Source: Bradyrhizobium diazoefficiens (GTDB taxonomy: Bacteria; Pseudomonadota; Alphaproteobacteria; Rhizobiales; Xanthobacteraceae). Taken from it: a DNA stretch of 64,000 nucleotides. A program made the translations under genes and the position numbers. The notes under the pieces are model-generated. The model searched no databases and was not told the origin of the DNA. It saw nothing but the letters and a program-made list of their open reading frames with translations. Of the stretch, positions 9,762 to 18,361 are shown one piece after another (position 1 is the stretch's first letter; every line of letters starts with the position of its first letter). Location of the stretch: contig NZ_CP067101.1 in assembly GCF_016616425.1 (NCBI RefSeq), positions 5,456,001 to 5,520,000 of the forward strand, written 5' to 3'.

Positions 9762-10846
9762 GGATTGCAGTTCTGGGTGGAGGAAACGGCTCTTTCGCGG
9801 CCGCGGCCGATTTTGCGCTCTCGGGCCATGAGGTGCGCCTCTGGCGCCGCGACGCCGATCAGGTCGCGGCGCATCGCACTGCCGGCTCGCGGATCCTGGT
9901 GAAGGATCACAACGGCCGCCACGACGTGAAGCTGGCGCTGGTCACGACCGACATCGCCGACGCCGTCGATGGCACCGAGTTGATCCTGTGCCCCGCTCCT
10001 GCCTTCGCGCAGCCGGACATCGCCCGCCTGCTCGTGCCGCATCTTCGGGACGGCCAGGTCGTATTTTTGCCGCCAGCGACATTCGGCTCGATGATCTTCG
10101 CCCAGGCCGCGCGGGGTGCGGGGAACCACGCCAAGGCAAGCTTTGCCGAAACGGGCACACTGCCGTGGCTGACCCGCAAGCACGGACCGTTCGAGGTCGC
10201 GATCACCATCCGCGCCAAACGCCTGCCGGTCGGTGTGTTCCCGCTTGATCGTGCACCCCATGCACTCGAAGTCATCGGACGCGCTTTCCCGGCCGTGATC
10301 GAACCGTGTGGAGATGCGCTGTCCGGAGCACTGATGAATGCAGGACCCATCATCCATCCGCCGTTGATCGTGATGAACGCCGGTCCGATCGAGCATTTCG
10401 AGCGCTGGGACATTCACAAGGAGGGCACGCAAGCTGCGATACGCCGGGTCACCGACGCGCTTGATGGCGAGCGGATTGCGGTGCGCGAAGCGCTCGGCTA
10501 CGGCGCACCACATTTTCCGCTCGCTCATCACTACGCGAAGGAAGGCGAGATCTGGATGTACGGCCGCGGCTCGCACGACCGGCTGACCGATTCCGGCGAC
10601 TGGCGCGAACGGATCGTGCTGACCGAGCACCGCTACATGCGCGAGGATCTGCGGCTTGGGCTATCGCTGCTAGTTTCTATCGCTCGCCTGGCTGGCGTGG
10701 CCACACCGCTCGCCAAAGCGTTTCTGTCGATCGGCGGCGCGGTCTGCGGCGAGGATTTTTCGCAAGGCGGCCGAACGCTTAAGTCGCTGAGGCTCGACAG
10801 TCTCGGCAAGGCTGAATTGCAGACGCTGCTACGCAATGGATTCTGA
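9758..10846 (+). CDS. Octopine/nopaline-dehydrogenase-family NAD(P)-dependent oxidoreductase
   Basis: A 362-residue protein with an N-terminal Rossmann motif (AVLGGGNGSFAAA) and the C-terminal opine-dehydrogenase-type domain, including NAGPIIHPPLIVMNAG with the family's conserved His. Family members oxidatively cleave or reductively form N-(carboxyalkyl)amino acids. The TTG start is supported by AAGGAGG six bases upstream and by the four-base overlap with the ligase stop. Its presence inside a beta-oxidation-like operon is unusual. It may handle an amino-substituted intermediate, which would fit an anthranilate- or N-heterocycle-type substrate, or it may have been recruited for another hydroxy/keto conversion. 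Confidence 0.85.
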   Translation: MRIAVLGGGNGSFAAAADFALSGHEVRLWRRDADQVAAHRTAGSRILVKDHNGRHDVKLALVTTDIADAVDGTELILCPAPAFAQPDIARLLVPHLRDGQVVFLPPATFGSMIFAQAARGAGNHAKASFAETGTLPWLTRKHGPFEVAITIRAKRLPVGVFPLDRAPHALEVIGRAFPAVIEPCGDALSGALMNAGPIIHPPLIVMNAGPIEHFERWDIHKEGTQAAIRRVTDALDGERIAVREALGYGAPHFPLAHHYAKEGEIWMYGRGSHDRLTDSGDWRERIVLTEHRYMREDLRLGLSLLVSIARLAGVATPLAKAFLSIGGAVCGEDFSQGGRTLKSLRLDSLGKAELQTLLRNGF

Positions 10847-10849
10847 TCG

Positions 10850-11842
10850 ATGACCAATCGCGCCAACATCGCCTGTCTCGGCGCCGGCCGCATGGGCCGC
10901 GGCATCGCCGTCGCGTTCGCCTATGCGGGGCACCGCGTCATGATGATCGACGTCAAGGCGCGCGCCGCAGAGGAGTTCGCCAAGCTGGAGGCGGACGCGC
11001 TGGACGAAGTCGGTAAGACCTTTGCCAGCCTATCGAAGCTGGGACTGCTGACCGAAGCGGATGTTGGTCCGCTCATCGCGCGGGTCTCGGTGGTATCGGC
11101 CGGCGAAAGCGGTGAAGCGCTATCCGACGCCGGGATAGTCTTTGAGGGCGTTCCCGAGGTCGTCGAACTCAAGCGGGAGGTGCTCGGGGCGGCTTCAAAG
11201 CAGGTCGGTCCGGATACGATCATCGCGTCGACGACGTCGACCATTCTCGTCGACGACCTATCCGGTGCAATCGTGGACCCACGCCGCTTTCTCAACGTGC
11301 ACTGGCTCAATCCAGCCTATCTCATTCCGCTGGTCGAGATTTCGCCCGGCAGAGCTACCGGCCCCGCGATCGTCGACGAGGTCAAGACACTGCTCGAAGG
11401 CATCGGCAAGGTGCCCGTGGTCTGCGCGGCGACACCGGGCTTTATCGTCCCGCGCATCCAGGCCCTGGCAATGAACGAAGCCGCACGCATGGTCGAGAAA
11501 GGCGTCGCCAGCGCGGAGGACATCGACAAGGCGATCCGCTACGGTTTCGGCTTCCGCTACGCCGTGCTCGGACTGCTCGAATTCATCGACTGGGGCGGCG
11601 GCGACATCCTCTACTACGCAAGCCGGTACCTCGAAGGCGCGCTCGGCAGCGACCGCTATCGGGCGCCGGACGTCATTTCCCGCAACATGCATGAAGGCCG
11701 GATCGGCTTGCGTACGGGCGCGGGCTTTCTCGATTATTCCGGCCTCGACATCGACGCCTATCGCATGAAGCGGCTGCAGGCCATGGTCGACCTGCTCCGG
11801 CACTTCGGACTCGCGCGCCCCCCGGTGCTCGACCGCAATTAG
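10850..11842 (+). CDS. 3-Hydroxyacyl-CoA dehydrogenase
   Basis: A 330-residue 3-hydroxyacyl-CoA dehydrogenase with NAD motif GAGRMGRGIAVAFAYAG (residues 11-27), the substrate-side motif NVHWLNPAYLIPLVEI with the catalytic His-Glu pair, and a C-terminal dimerisation domain. It oxidises the 3-hydroxyacyl-CoA formed by the enoyl-CoA hydratase. It is the last gene of the rightward operon, three bases after the opine-dehydrogenase homologue. Its stop overlaps the stop of the convergent NicX-like gene by a few bases, so no spacer terminator is present between the two units. Confidence 0.92.
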   Translation: MTNRANIACLGAGRMGRGIAVAFAYAGHRVMMIDVKARAAEEFAKLEADALDEVGKTFASLSKLGLLTEADVGPLIARVSVVSAGESGEALSDAGIVFEGVPEVVELKREVLGAASKQVGPDTIIASTTSTILVDDLSGAIVDPRRFLNVHWLNPAYLIPLVEISPGRATGPAIVDEVKTLLEGIGKVPVVCAATPGFIVPRIQALAMNEAARMVEKGVASAEDIDKAIRYGFGFRYAVLGLLEFIDWGGGDILYYASRYLEGALGSDRYRAPDVISRNMHEGRIGLRTGAGFLDYSGLDIDAYRMKRLQAMVDLLRHFGLARPPVLDRN

Positions 11843-12885
11843 CCGAAGACATCCTGGAGCACGCCCTCCCGGATCACGGCAACGCCATCGAGCTCGATCG
11901 TCGTTCCCATCATAGGCAGATCGAAATGCCCCGCCGTGTAGCGGCCGGCGAATTCGTTGGCGCCGGTCGAGAACAGGAAATTGCCGGAGACCGCCCGAAT
12001 CTCCGTGCCGTTGGTGTCACGCTGGTCGTACATCGAGAGCGCTTCATAACGCGCACCAGGATTCATGCCGAAGCCGACATGCGACACGGCATAGGCCTCG
12101 CGATCGCCCCAGGCGGCGAGATAGGCGCGCATCATCGCGGCATCCGTGCCCTCGCCGTCCAGCTCGACGACGTAGTCGTCTTTCAACGTCATCTTCACGG
12201 GCGACGTCAGGTAGCGCTTGAAGGTGAGATTGATGTCGCCCGGCGCCATCACCAGCGTGCCGTTGATGGTCCGGCTCTTGGGGAAGCTGACGACGATGCC
12301 GCCGGGCCAATGTGCCAGCGTGCCCGGCTTGTCGGTCCAGCCCCACACGCCGACCGTGGACGCACCAACCATATCGACGTCGAGCGCCGTGCCGGCCTTC
12401 GAGGTCACCCGCATCCGTTTGGTCCCGCGCAGCATCTTGGCCGCCGCCCGAACACGCTTCTCGAGCGCGGAATCTGGCACCATTCGCTCCAGCGCCTCGG
12501 GATGCTCGTTGGAGATCACCAGGATCCTTGCCCCGGCCTTGAGGATCTCCGGCGTCTCGACCGCGTGCATCAGACCCTCGACGGTGCAATCCACCACAAA
12601 GCCGGCCTGCTGAAGCGCGGTGATGACCGGGCCAAGCTTCTGGATCGCCTCACTCGCTCCCGTGGAACGAACCGGAACGATATTCCGGTTGCGCGGCGTC
12701 GGCATCACGACGTGGAACGGCCGCGCCCCCATGCGCAGCAGCGCGAGCTCCGCCAGATGAACGTTCAACGCACGCGACTGCGTTTCCGAAAGGATCGCCG
12801 CGGTATCGCCGGTCTTGACGGCGCAGCGCTCGAAGATCTCGCAAAATGCGTCAATCCATTTCGCCTCGATGCGATCAGCCAGCAT
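11839..12885 (-). CDS. NicX-like 2,5-dihydroxypyridine 5,6-dioxygenase family protein
   Basis: A 348-residue protein of the NicX/M29-like fold. The C-terminal block shows SHVGFGMNPGARY (His269), GNFLFSTG and GHFDLP (His320 and Asp322). These match in order and spacing the His, His-x-Asp iron ligands of NicX as I recall them. NicX opens 2,5-dihydroxypyridine to N-formylmaleamate using Fe(II) and O2. The gene is last in the minus-strand operon with the ABC importer and dehydratase. The family also contains automatically named leucyl aminopeptidases (M29), so activity on a pyridine ring is an inference. It strongly raises the possibility of an N-heteroaromatic or amino-phenolic substrate. Confidence 0.8.
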   Translation of the reverse strand: MLADRIEAKWIDAFCEIFERCAVKTGDTAAILSETQSRALNVHLAELALLRMGARPFHVVMPTPRNRNIVPVRSTGASEAIQKLGPVITALQQAGFVVDCTVEGLMHAVETPEILKAGARILVISNEHPEALERMVPDSALEKRVRAAAKMLRGTKRMRVTSKAGTALDVDMVGASTVGVWGWTDKPGTLAHWPGGIVVSFPKSRTINGTLVMAPGDINLTFKRYLTSPVKMTLKDDYVVELDGEGTDAAMMRAYLAAWGDREAYAVSHVGFGMNPGARYEALSMYDQRDTNGTEIRAVSGNFLFSTGANEFAGRYTAGHFDLPMMGTTIELDGVAVIREGVLQDVFG

Positions 12886-12923
12886 GGTTCACTCCCGGTA
12901 CGGTTGTTTCTGGTCAGGCCGCA

Positions 12924-13688
12924 TCACGCCTCGGGAAAGCCCCGCAGGAGGTACGAGCGCAGAGCGCCCAGCAGGGCGTTCAGGATCAACCCCAACAGTG
13001 AGATCGTGATCAGCGGCACAAACATGTCAACGGCCTGGAAGGTTCGGGCCGCGGTCACGAGCGCGTGCCCCAATCCGTCCGTCGACGTAATCATCTCGGC
13101 CAGAAACACCACGATGCAGGAAATGACAAGGCCGATCCGGCATCCGGTCAGGATCGACGGCATCGCGGCCGGCAGCACCACCTTGAAGAGGATTTCATAA
13201 CGCGGCGTTCCCGCTGCCATCGCCGACCAGATCAGCTTCTGCTCGATGCTCGACGCGCCGTAATAGGTGGAGAGCAGAATAGGAAAGAGCGCGTCCGCGG
13301 CCACCAAGGTGATCTTCGACCCGTGACCGAATCCAAGCAAAAGCAGGAGCGCCGGATAGAGCGCAACCTTCGGCAGCGGGGCCAATACGCGGACGATCGG
13401 CCGAACCACGGCATTGATTGCAGGATTGGCGGCAGCGGCGATGCCGATGCTGACACCCAGCACGACCGCAATCGCGAACCCGGCAAACAGCCGGATCAGA
13501 GTTGCCGCGATCTCCTGCTGAAACGTCCACGTGACGAGTTGCTGGAGCAGCCGGCTGAAGACGAAGCCCGGCGGCGGCAGCAGGACCGCGGGCGCAAAGC
13601 CAAATGACACCAGGCCTTGCCACAGCGCGATGACCAGGACGATTGGAGCAATCCCAAGAACGACGTGTGGGGAGAGAAGGCGCGACAT
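12924..13688 (-). CDS. ABC transporter permease (NitT/TauT type)
   Basis: A 254-residue inner-membrane permease with about six hydrophobic segments and the coupling-loop (EAA-type) signature around residues 150-175 (AAGTPRYEILFKVVLPAAMPSILTG). It forms the translocation pore with the adjacent permease. The ATG at 13688 overlaps the upstream permease stop by one base (TGATG), so translational coupling is likely. It belongs to an importer for small organic anions, here presumably the island's aromatic substrate. Confidence 0.9.
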   Translation of the reverse strand: MSRLLSPHVVLGIAPIVLVIALWQGLVSFGFAPAVLLPPPGFVFSRLLQQLVTWTFQQEIAATLIRLFAGFAIAVVLGVSIGIAAAANPAINAVVRPIVRVLAPLPKVALYPALLLLLGFGHGSKITLVAADALFPILLSTYYGASSIEQKLIWSAMAAGTPRYEILFKVVLPAAMPSILTGCRIGLVISCIVVFLAEMITSTDGLGHALVTAARTFQAVDMFVPLITISLLGLILNALLGALRSYLLRGFPEA

Positions 13689-14473
13689 CACGAGAAGCTC
13701 AGCGGCAGGTCGAACTGAGGCTCGGACCAGCGCACGAGTCTGGAACGAACCTTTTCGAAGATCGCGTCGAGGCAGATTCCCATCGCCCCCACGATGATGA
13801 TCATCGCAAAGACGGTATCATATTGGCCCATGTCGAGCGCGTTGAAGAGAATGTTGCCGGCGCCAGACTGGCGGGCGATCATCTCGCTGGTGATCATCGT
13901 GATAAGCGCCAACACCAATCCCGTGCGGCATCCGGTCAGGATCTCCGGCAGCGCCGCGGGCAACACGATCCGCACAAGGCGTTGTGCGGGCGACAGACCC
14001 ATCGCGGCACTTGACCACAGCATCTTCTCTTCGACCGCTTTCGCACCCTCGAAGCTGTGATAGATCACGGGAAGGCTGACGCCCAGAAAGATCACCAACG
14101 TCTTGGTGACGTCGCCGACGCCCAGCCAAAGCATGATGATCGGCATCAACGCAGCCTTCGGCACCGGATAAATCACCATCAAAAGTGGATTGAAGAACGC
14201 CGCGACGCCCCGGCTGCGTCCCATCAACAAGCCCAGCGGAATCGAAACCAGCACCGCCACACCGAACCCCATCGCCATGCGGCGAAGCGAGGCCAATATG
14301 TTGATCAGGGATTCCCTGTCGCCGAGAATGTCCGGAATTGCCCGCATCGCCTCGATCGCCGTCGGGAAGCTGTCGTTCTTCAGCGCAAGTGACGCAACCT
14401 GCCACACGGCCAGCAGCCCGATGCAGGCCAACACCGGGGCAGATCGTCTGATCAAGACGTCCGGCGACATCAT
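13688..14473 (-). CDS. ABC transporter permease (NitT/TauT type)
   Basis: A 261-residue permease of the same family as its downstream neighbour, with several membrane segments and the coupling motif AMGLSPAQRLVRIVLPAALPEILTG around residues 150-175. Two ATG codons in tandem (14473 and 14470) overlap the ATPase stop. Two different permeases imply a heterodimeric pore. Confidence 0.9.
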   Translation of the reverse strand: MMSPDVLIRRSAPVLACIGLLAVWQVASLALKNDSFPTAIEAMRAIPDILGDRESLINILASLRRMAMGFGVAVLVSIPLGLLMGRSRGVAAFFNPLLMVIYPVPKAALMPIIMLWLGVGDVTKTLVIFLGVSLPVIYHSFEGAKAVEEKMLWSSAAMGLSPAQRLVRIVLPAALPEILTGCRTGLVLALITMITSEMIARQSGAGNILFNALDMGQYDTVFAMIIIVGAMGICLDAIFEKVRSRLVRWSEPQFDLPLSFS

Positions 14474-15315
14474 GAGGCGAGCCCGGGTTCGTCGCTTTCA
14501 TCGAACATGCGCTCGATATCGACGACATACTTCTGGTAGCGCGGTTCGAGCAATAGCTCGTTGCGACGGCGCGGCCGCGGCAGATCGATGTCGATCACCT
14601 CGCGAATGCGGCCGGGAGATTTCGACATCATGACGACTTTGTCAGAGAGGAAGACGGCCTCGTCAACCGAATGGGTCACGAACAACACCGTCTTGCGATC
14701 GCGCTCCCAGATGTTCAGTAGATCGTTCTGCAGGCGCGTCCTGGTGTGCGCGTCGAGCGCGCCGAACGGCTCGTCCATCAGCAGCACTTCGGGATGATAA
14801 GCGAGCGTCCGGGCCAGCGCCACGCGCTGCTTCATGCCGCCTGACAGCTCCTTGGGATAAAAGTTTTCGTAACCCTTGAGACCGACCATCTCGATCAAGG
14901 CCCGACTCTGCGCTTCTGCGTCGGTGGTGCGCACACCTTGCTGTCGCGGGCCATACATCACGTTGCCCAGCACGGTCTTCCAGGGAAACAGGGCAAATTC
15001 CTGGAACACCGGCCCACGATCAGGACCGGGCCCCGTGATCGCGTGTCCCTTGATCTTCGCCGAGCCGCTGGTCGGACTGACAAAACCGCCGACGATGTAA
15101 AGCAGTGTCGACTTGCCGCAGCCGGACGGACCAAGGATGGAGACGAAGGCTCGCTCCTCGATGGTCAACGAGATGTCCGAAAGCGCCACATGATCCTTGC
15201 GCGCCGAGGTCTGAAAGACCTGCGAGACACGGTCGATCTCGATGATTGCAGAAGCCGGCCTCTGTGATGTCACCGGTCTCACCCATTCGCTCGATCTCGC
15301 AGGCACCACCGTCAT
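14470..15315 (-). CDS. ABC transporter ATP-binding protein (SsuB/TauB type)
   Basis: A 281-residue ATPase with Walker A GPSGCGKST, Q-loop around FQEFALFPWK, signature LSGGMKQRVALARTLA, Walker B VLLMDEPFGALD and switch His in FVTHSVDEAV. It energises the two permeases downstream. I chose the ATG at 15315 rather than the GTG one codon earlier. The gap of about 120 bp to the dehydratase is the largest within this operon. Confidence 0.93.
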   Translation of the reverse strand: MTVVPARSSEWVRPVTSQRPASAIIEIDRVSQVFQTSARKDHVALSDISLTIEERAFVSILGPSGCGKSTLLYIVGGFVSPTSGSAKIKGHAITGPGPDRGPVFQEFALFPWKTVLGNVMYGPRQQGVRTTDAEAQSRALIEMVGLKGYENFYPKELSGGMKQRVALARTLAYHPEVLLMDEPFGALDAHTRTRLQNDLLNIWERDRKTVLFVTHSVDEAVFLSDKVVMMSKSPGRIREVIDIDLPRPRRRNELLLEPRYQKYVVDIERMFDESDEPGLAS

Positions 15316-15438
15316 CACGTCTCTCGTCTCACTCGCGCGAACATTTCTCGACGAACCCGCTGAACGTTCTCCGTCAGCTGCGCGAGCTTAGCAAGAAACT
15401 CGCCAGACAAGCGGTCGTTTTCGCACCCGTGCAGTCCG

Positions 15439-17133
15439 TCATTCGAACCACGGCCATTCTGCCGGGCCTTCATGCGTAACGGCTCCGCCCGGCGCCTGCC
15501 CAACGAGCCTTGCGTACTTTGCAAGCGCACCTCCACGGTGACGCGGCGGGCGTTGCTTCCAATCGCGTCGCCGCGCGGTGAGTTCCGGCTCATCGAGCAA
15601 GACATCCATCCGCCGGTTTGCGGCATCGATCCTGATCCTGTCACCGTCGCGAACCAGCGCCAGTGGACCGCCAACAAATGCTTCGGGGGCCACGTAGCCG
15701 ATGCACATGCCGCGGGTCGCACCGGAGAACCGGCCATCGGTGACCAGCGCCACCTTTTCGCCCATGCCCTGCCCGTAGATCAGCGCAGTGACCCCGAGCA
15801 TCTCACGCATGCCGGGGCCGCCGACCGGACCCTCGTTCCGGATCACGAGAACCTCGCCCGCCTTGTAGCTGCGGCCACGCACCGCGGCGACGCAGGCTTC
15901 CTCATCCTCGAAAACGCACGCCACGCCTTCGAAGAACTGGCTCTTCAGGCCCGCGACCTTGATCACCGCACCATCGGGACAGAGATTGCCCTTCAGCACC
16001 GCCACACCGCCGTCAGGCATGATCGGCGCGCTTGCCGCATGCACCACTTCTCCATCGGGCGCATTGGCCGCGCCATATTCGTCGGCAAGCGTGCGGCCGG
16101 TGATGGACAGACAGCTGCCGTCGATATGCCCACTCTGGATCAGCTCGCGGATCACGACCGCCGCGCCGCCGATATCGTAGACATCCTTTGCCGTGTATTT
16201 GCCCCCGGGGCGCAGATTCCCGATCAGCGGCGTCCTGGCAAAGACCTCACCGACATCGTCGATCGTGAAGGCAATGCCGGCCTCGTTCGCGATCGCCGGC
16301 AGATGCAACGCGGCGTTGGTCGAGCCCCCCGTCGCGGCGACGATCGCGGCGCCGTTCTCGAGGGACTTTCGCGTCACGATGTCGCGCGGCAATGGCCCGC
16401 CGCGGGCCAGCATCTCCATGATCAGGCGTCCAGCACGTCGCGAGATCTGCGCGCGCTCGGCATAGACACCGGGCACCATCGAAACGTTGGGCATGGTCAG
16501 CCCCATCGCCTCCGAGACCATTCCCATCGTGTTCGCGGTGAACTGTCCGGCGCAGGCGCCGATCGTCGGCAAGCAGGCACGCTCGATCCGCTCGAGCGTG
16601 CCGCCGTCGATCTCGCCGGTCATGAAGCTGCCGACAGCTTCGTAGGAATCAAGCACCGTCAGTGTGCGCCCATCCACGCGGCCCGGCAGCGAGCTGCCGC
16701 CATAGATGAAGATGGAGAGCACGTTACAGCGAACCATGCCCATCATCACGCCGGGAAGGGTCTTGTCGCATCCGCCGTATCCGATCAGCGCGTCGTAGGC
16801 CAGACCATGGACGACGGCCTCGATCGAGTCGGCGATCAGTTCACGCGAAAACAGCGAGAACTTCATTCCCTCGTGGTTCATGCTGATGCCGTCGGAAACC
16901 GACACGGTCGAGAATTCGCGCGGCGTGCCGCCGGCCTCCTCGATTCCGGTTTTGGCCGCGGCCACCTGGAAGTCGTGGGTCATGTTGCAGGGGGTCTGCT
17001 CGCCCTTCATGCTGACGACGCCCACCATCGGCTTCGCAATCGCCGCGTCGTCGAGTCCCATCGCACGCATGAATGCCCGGTGCGGCGCCCGGTCGAGGCC
17101 ATCTGTCGTGACGCGTGATCGCAGCTTCCTCAT
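15439..17133 (-). CDS. IlvD/Edd-family dehydratase
   Basis: A 564-residue dihydroxy-acid dehydratase homologue. The three iron-sulfur Cys contexts are present: QTPCN (about residue 49), GGCDK (about 122) and GACAG (about 194), with the [13 protein letters not shown] region and the C-terminal TDGRFSG motif. The length is normal for the family. IlvD makes branched-chain 2-keto acids; Edd-type relatives dehydrate sugar acids. Its place between an ABC ATPase and a substrate-binding protein argues for a catabolic paralogue acting on a 2,3-dihydroxy acid from the island's pathway rather than the housekeeping IlvD. Gly is replaced by Asn in SMNHEGM compared with the common SMGHEGM. Confidence 0.88.
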   Translation of the reverse strand: MRKLRSRVTTDGLDRAPHRAFMRAMGLDDAAIAKPMVGVVSMKGEQTPCNMTHDFQVAAAKTGIEEAGGTPREFSTVSVSDGISMNHEGMKFSLFSRELIADSIEAVVHGLAYDALIGYGGCDKTLPGVMMGMVRCNVLSIFIYGGSSLPGRVDGRTLTVLDSYEAVGSFMTGEIDGGTLERIERACLPTIGACAGQFTANTMGMVSEAMGLTMPNVSMVPGVYAERAQISRRAGRLIMEMLARGGPLPRDIVTRKSLENGAAIVAATGGSTNAALHLPAIANEAGIAFTIDDVGEVFARTPLIGNLRPGGKYTAKDVYDIGGAAVVIRELIQSGHIDGSCLSITGRTLADEYGAANAPDGEVVHAASAPIMPDGGVAVLKGNLCPDGAVIKVAGLKSQFFEGVACVFEDEEACVAAVRGRSYKAGEVLVIRNEGPVGGPGMREMLGVTALIYGQGMGEKVALVTDGRFSGATRGMCIGYVAPEAFVGGPLALVRDGDRIRIDAANRRMDVLLDEPELTARRRDWKQRPPRHRGGALAKYARLVGQAPGGAVTHEGPAEWPWFE

Positions 17134-17211
17134 ACGTGCATCTTCTTCGTGCCTTGTTCCGGATTGCCCGGGACGCCGCGAGCTCTTCGTTTGGATCGTT
17201 CGCTCCCTCGC

Positions 17212-18195
17212 CTATTGCAGCGGCGCGACGATCGTCGGATGCTTGAACTGCGCAACATCCAGTTTCGGCAGCATTCCCGTCTCCGCGTAGATGTCGAGCA
17301 TCTTCTGGATCGCGGGAAAGTTCGGCGCCGCTCCCGGATCACGGCCGAAATCGTTGTCCTTGAGCAGGTAGGTGTCGAGCACCGGAACGGGCGCCTTCAG
17401 CACCTCCGATACGACCTTCAAGGTCTCTTCGCGGTTCGCCAGCGCCTTCCTCATGCCGGATGTGATGTCGCGAACATAGGTCTTGACCAACTCCGGGTTC
17501 TTGTCGACGAAATCGGCACGGCAGGCTTCCAGGATATGAACGATGTTCGGCATGGCCTGGGAGAGCGAGAAGAGCTTCCTCGTGCCGCCCTTTGCCTCCG
17601 CGCGCGCGGCAAACGGCTGGTTCATGTTGACCGCATCGACTCGGCCTTGGCGCAGCGCATCCTCGGAGACGGCAAAGCCGACCTCGACCAGCTTGATATC
17701 CTTGGTTGGATCGACACCATTCTGCTTCAGCAGCATGTTGAACGGGCCTTGTGTGCCGCCGCCGATCACGGAAATTCCGACCGTCTTGCCCTTGAGATCG
17801 GCGATTGTCTTGATCGGCGAGTCGTCCTTGACGGCCCAGTAGACCGAGAAGCCGCCAGGCTTCTCGAACACGTGCTGCGCCACGATGTAGGCTTTGAGAT
17901 TGCCGCCGACCACACCGTTGGCGAGCGACAGCGGTGCCTGCGTCGCGCAGTCCAGCGCGCCGGCCGCCAAGGCCTGCGTCATCGGCGCGGTGCCCTGGAA
18001 TTGGGTCCATTCGATGTTGTAGGTCTTGCCGATATTGGGAAATTCAGCCGGGCGACGCATCATCCAGTACTTGGATTCCTCGGCCGGGATCGTCCAGCCG
18101 ACGCGGATGGTCTGCTGCGCCCATGACGGGCTTGCGCCCGCGCTCACGGCCGCTGCCGCCCCCAAAGCCAGGATCCATTTCGAAACGGTTCGCAT
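17212..18195 (-). CDS. ABC transporter substrate-binding protein (NMT1/TauA-like)
   Basis: A 327-residue periplasmic binding protein. A signal peptide ends near residue 26 (hydrophobic run then ASPSWAQ). The mature part has the two-lobe NMT1/SsuA-like pattern (TIRVGWTIP, ALAAGALDCATQAPLSLANG, LKGKTVGISVIGGGTQG, GRVDAVNMNQPFAARA). It captures the imported compound. The ATG at 18195 has a GGAG site. It leads the minus-strand operon, and a palindrome resembling the island's operators lies about 58 bp upstream. Confidence 0.9.
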   Translation of the reverse strand: MRTVSKWILALGAAAAVSAGASPSWAQQTIRVGWTIPAEESKYWMMRRPAEFPNIGKTYNIEWTQFQGTAPMTQALAAGALDCATQAPLSLANGVVGGNLKAYIVAQHVFEKPGGFSVYWAVKDDSPIKTIADLKGKTVGISVIGGGTQGPFNMLLKQNGVDPTKDIKLVEVGFAVSEDALRQGRVDAVNMNQPFAARAEAKGGTRKLFSLSQAMPNIVHILEACRADFVDKNPELVKTYVRDITSGMRKALANREETLKVVSEVLKAPVPVLDTYLLKDNDFGRDPGAAPNFPAIQKMLDIYAETGMLPKLDVAQFKHPTIVAPLQ

Positions 18196-18252
18196 CGTGC
18201 CCACTCCGCTGCTCCGGCGCCGACCGGCGCCACCCAACCCGACCGCCTCAAA

Positions 18253-18270
18253 TGTTTCATGGTTCAAACA
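18253..18270. promoter_or_regulatory. Palindromic operator, site 4 (variant)
   Basis: TGTTTCATGGTTCAAACA is a 7-4-7 inverted repeat in which six of seven arm positions pair. It has the same length and spacing as the sites at 4206, 5953 and 6030 and shares their T-x-T-T-T-x-A / T-x-A-A-A-x-A pattern. It lies in the divergent gap between the substrate-binding protein (18195) and the 6PGDH-like gene (18362), so it could control both. Confidence 0.5.
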
Positions 18271-18361
18271 GTCAGGCAAGCCATGCGATCCGGGCGGTTT
18301 TGCCGTCCGATGCGCAATATATGGTAAAGCGGCGTCGCGCTGCGACAGAAGGAGGCAACCT

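Noticed and set aside
15472..17118. 548-codon plus-strand frame across the dehydratase
   Set aside because: Mirror frame of the IlvD-type gene, rich in His/Arg/Gln/Asp as expected of antisense GC-rich sequence.
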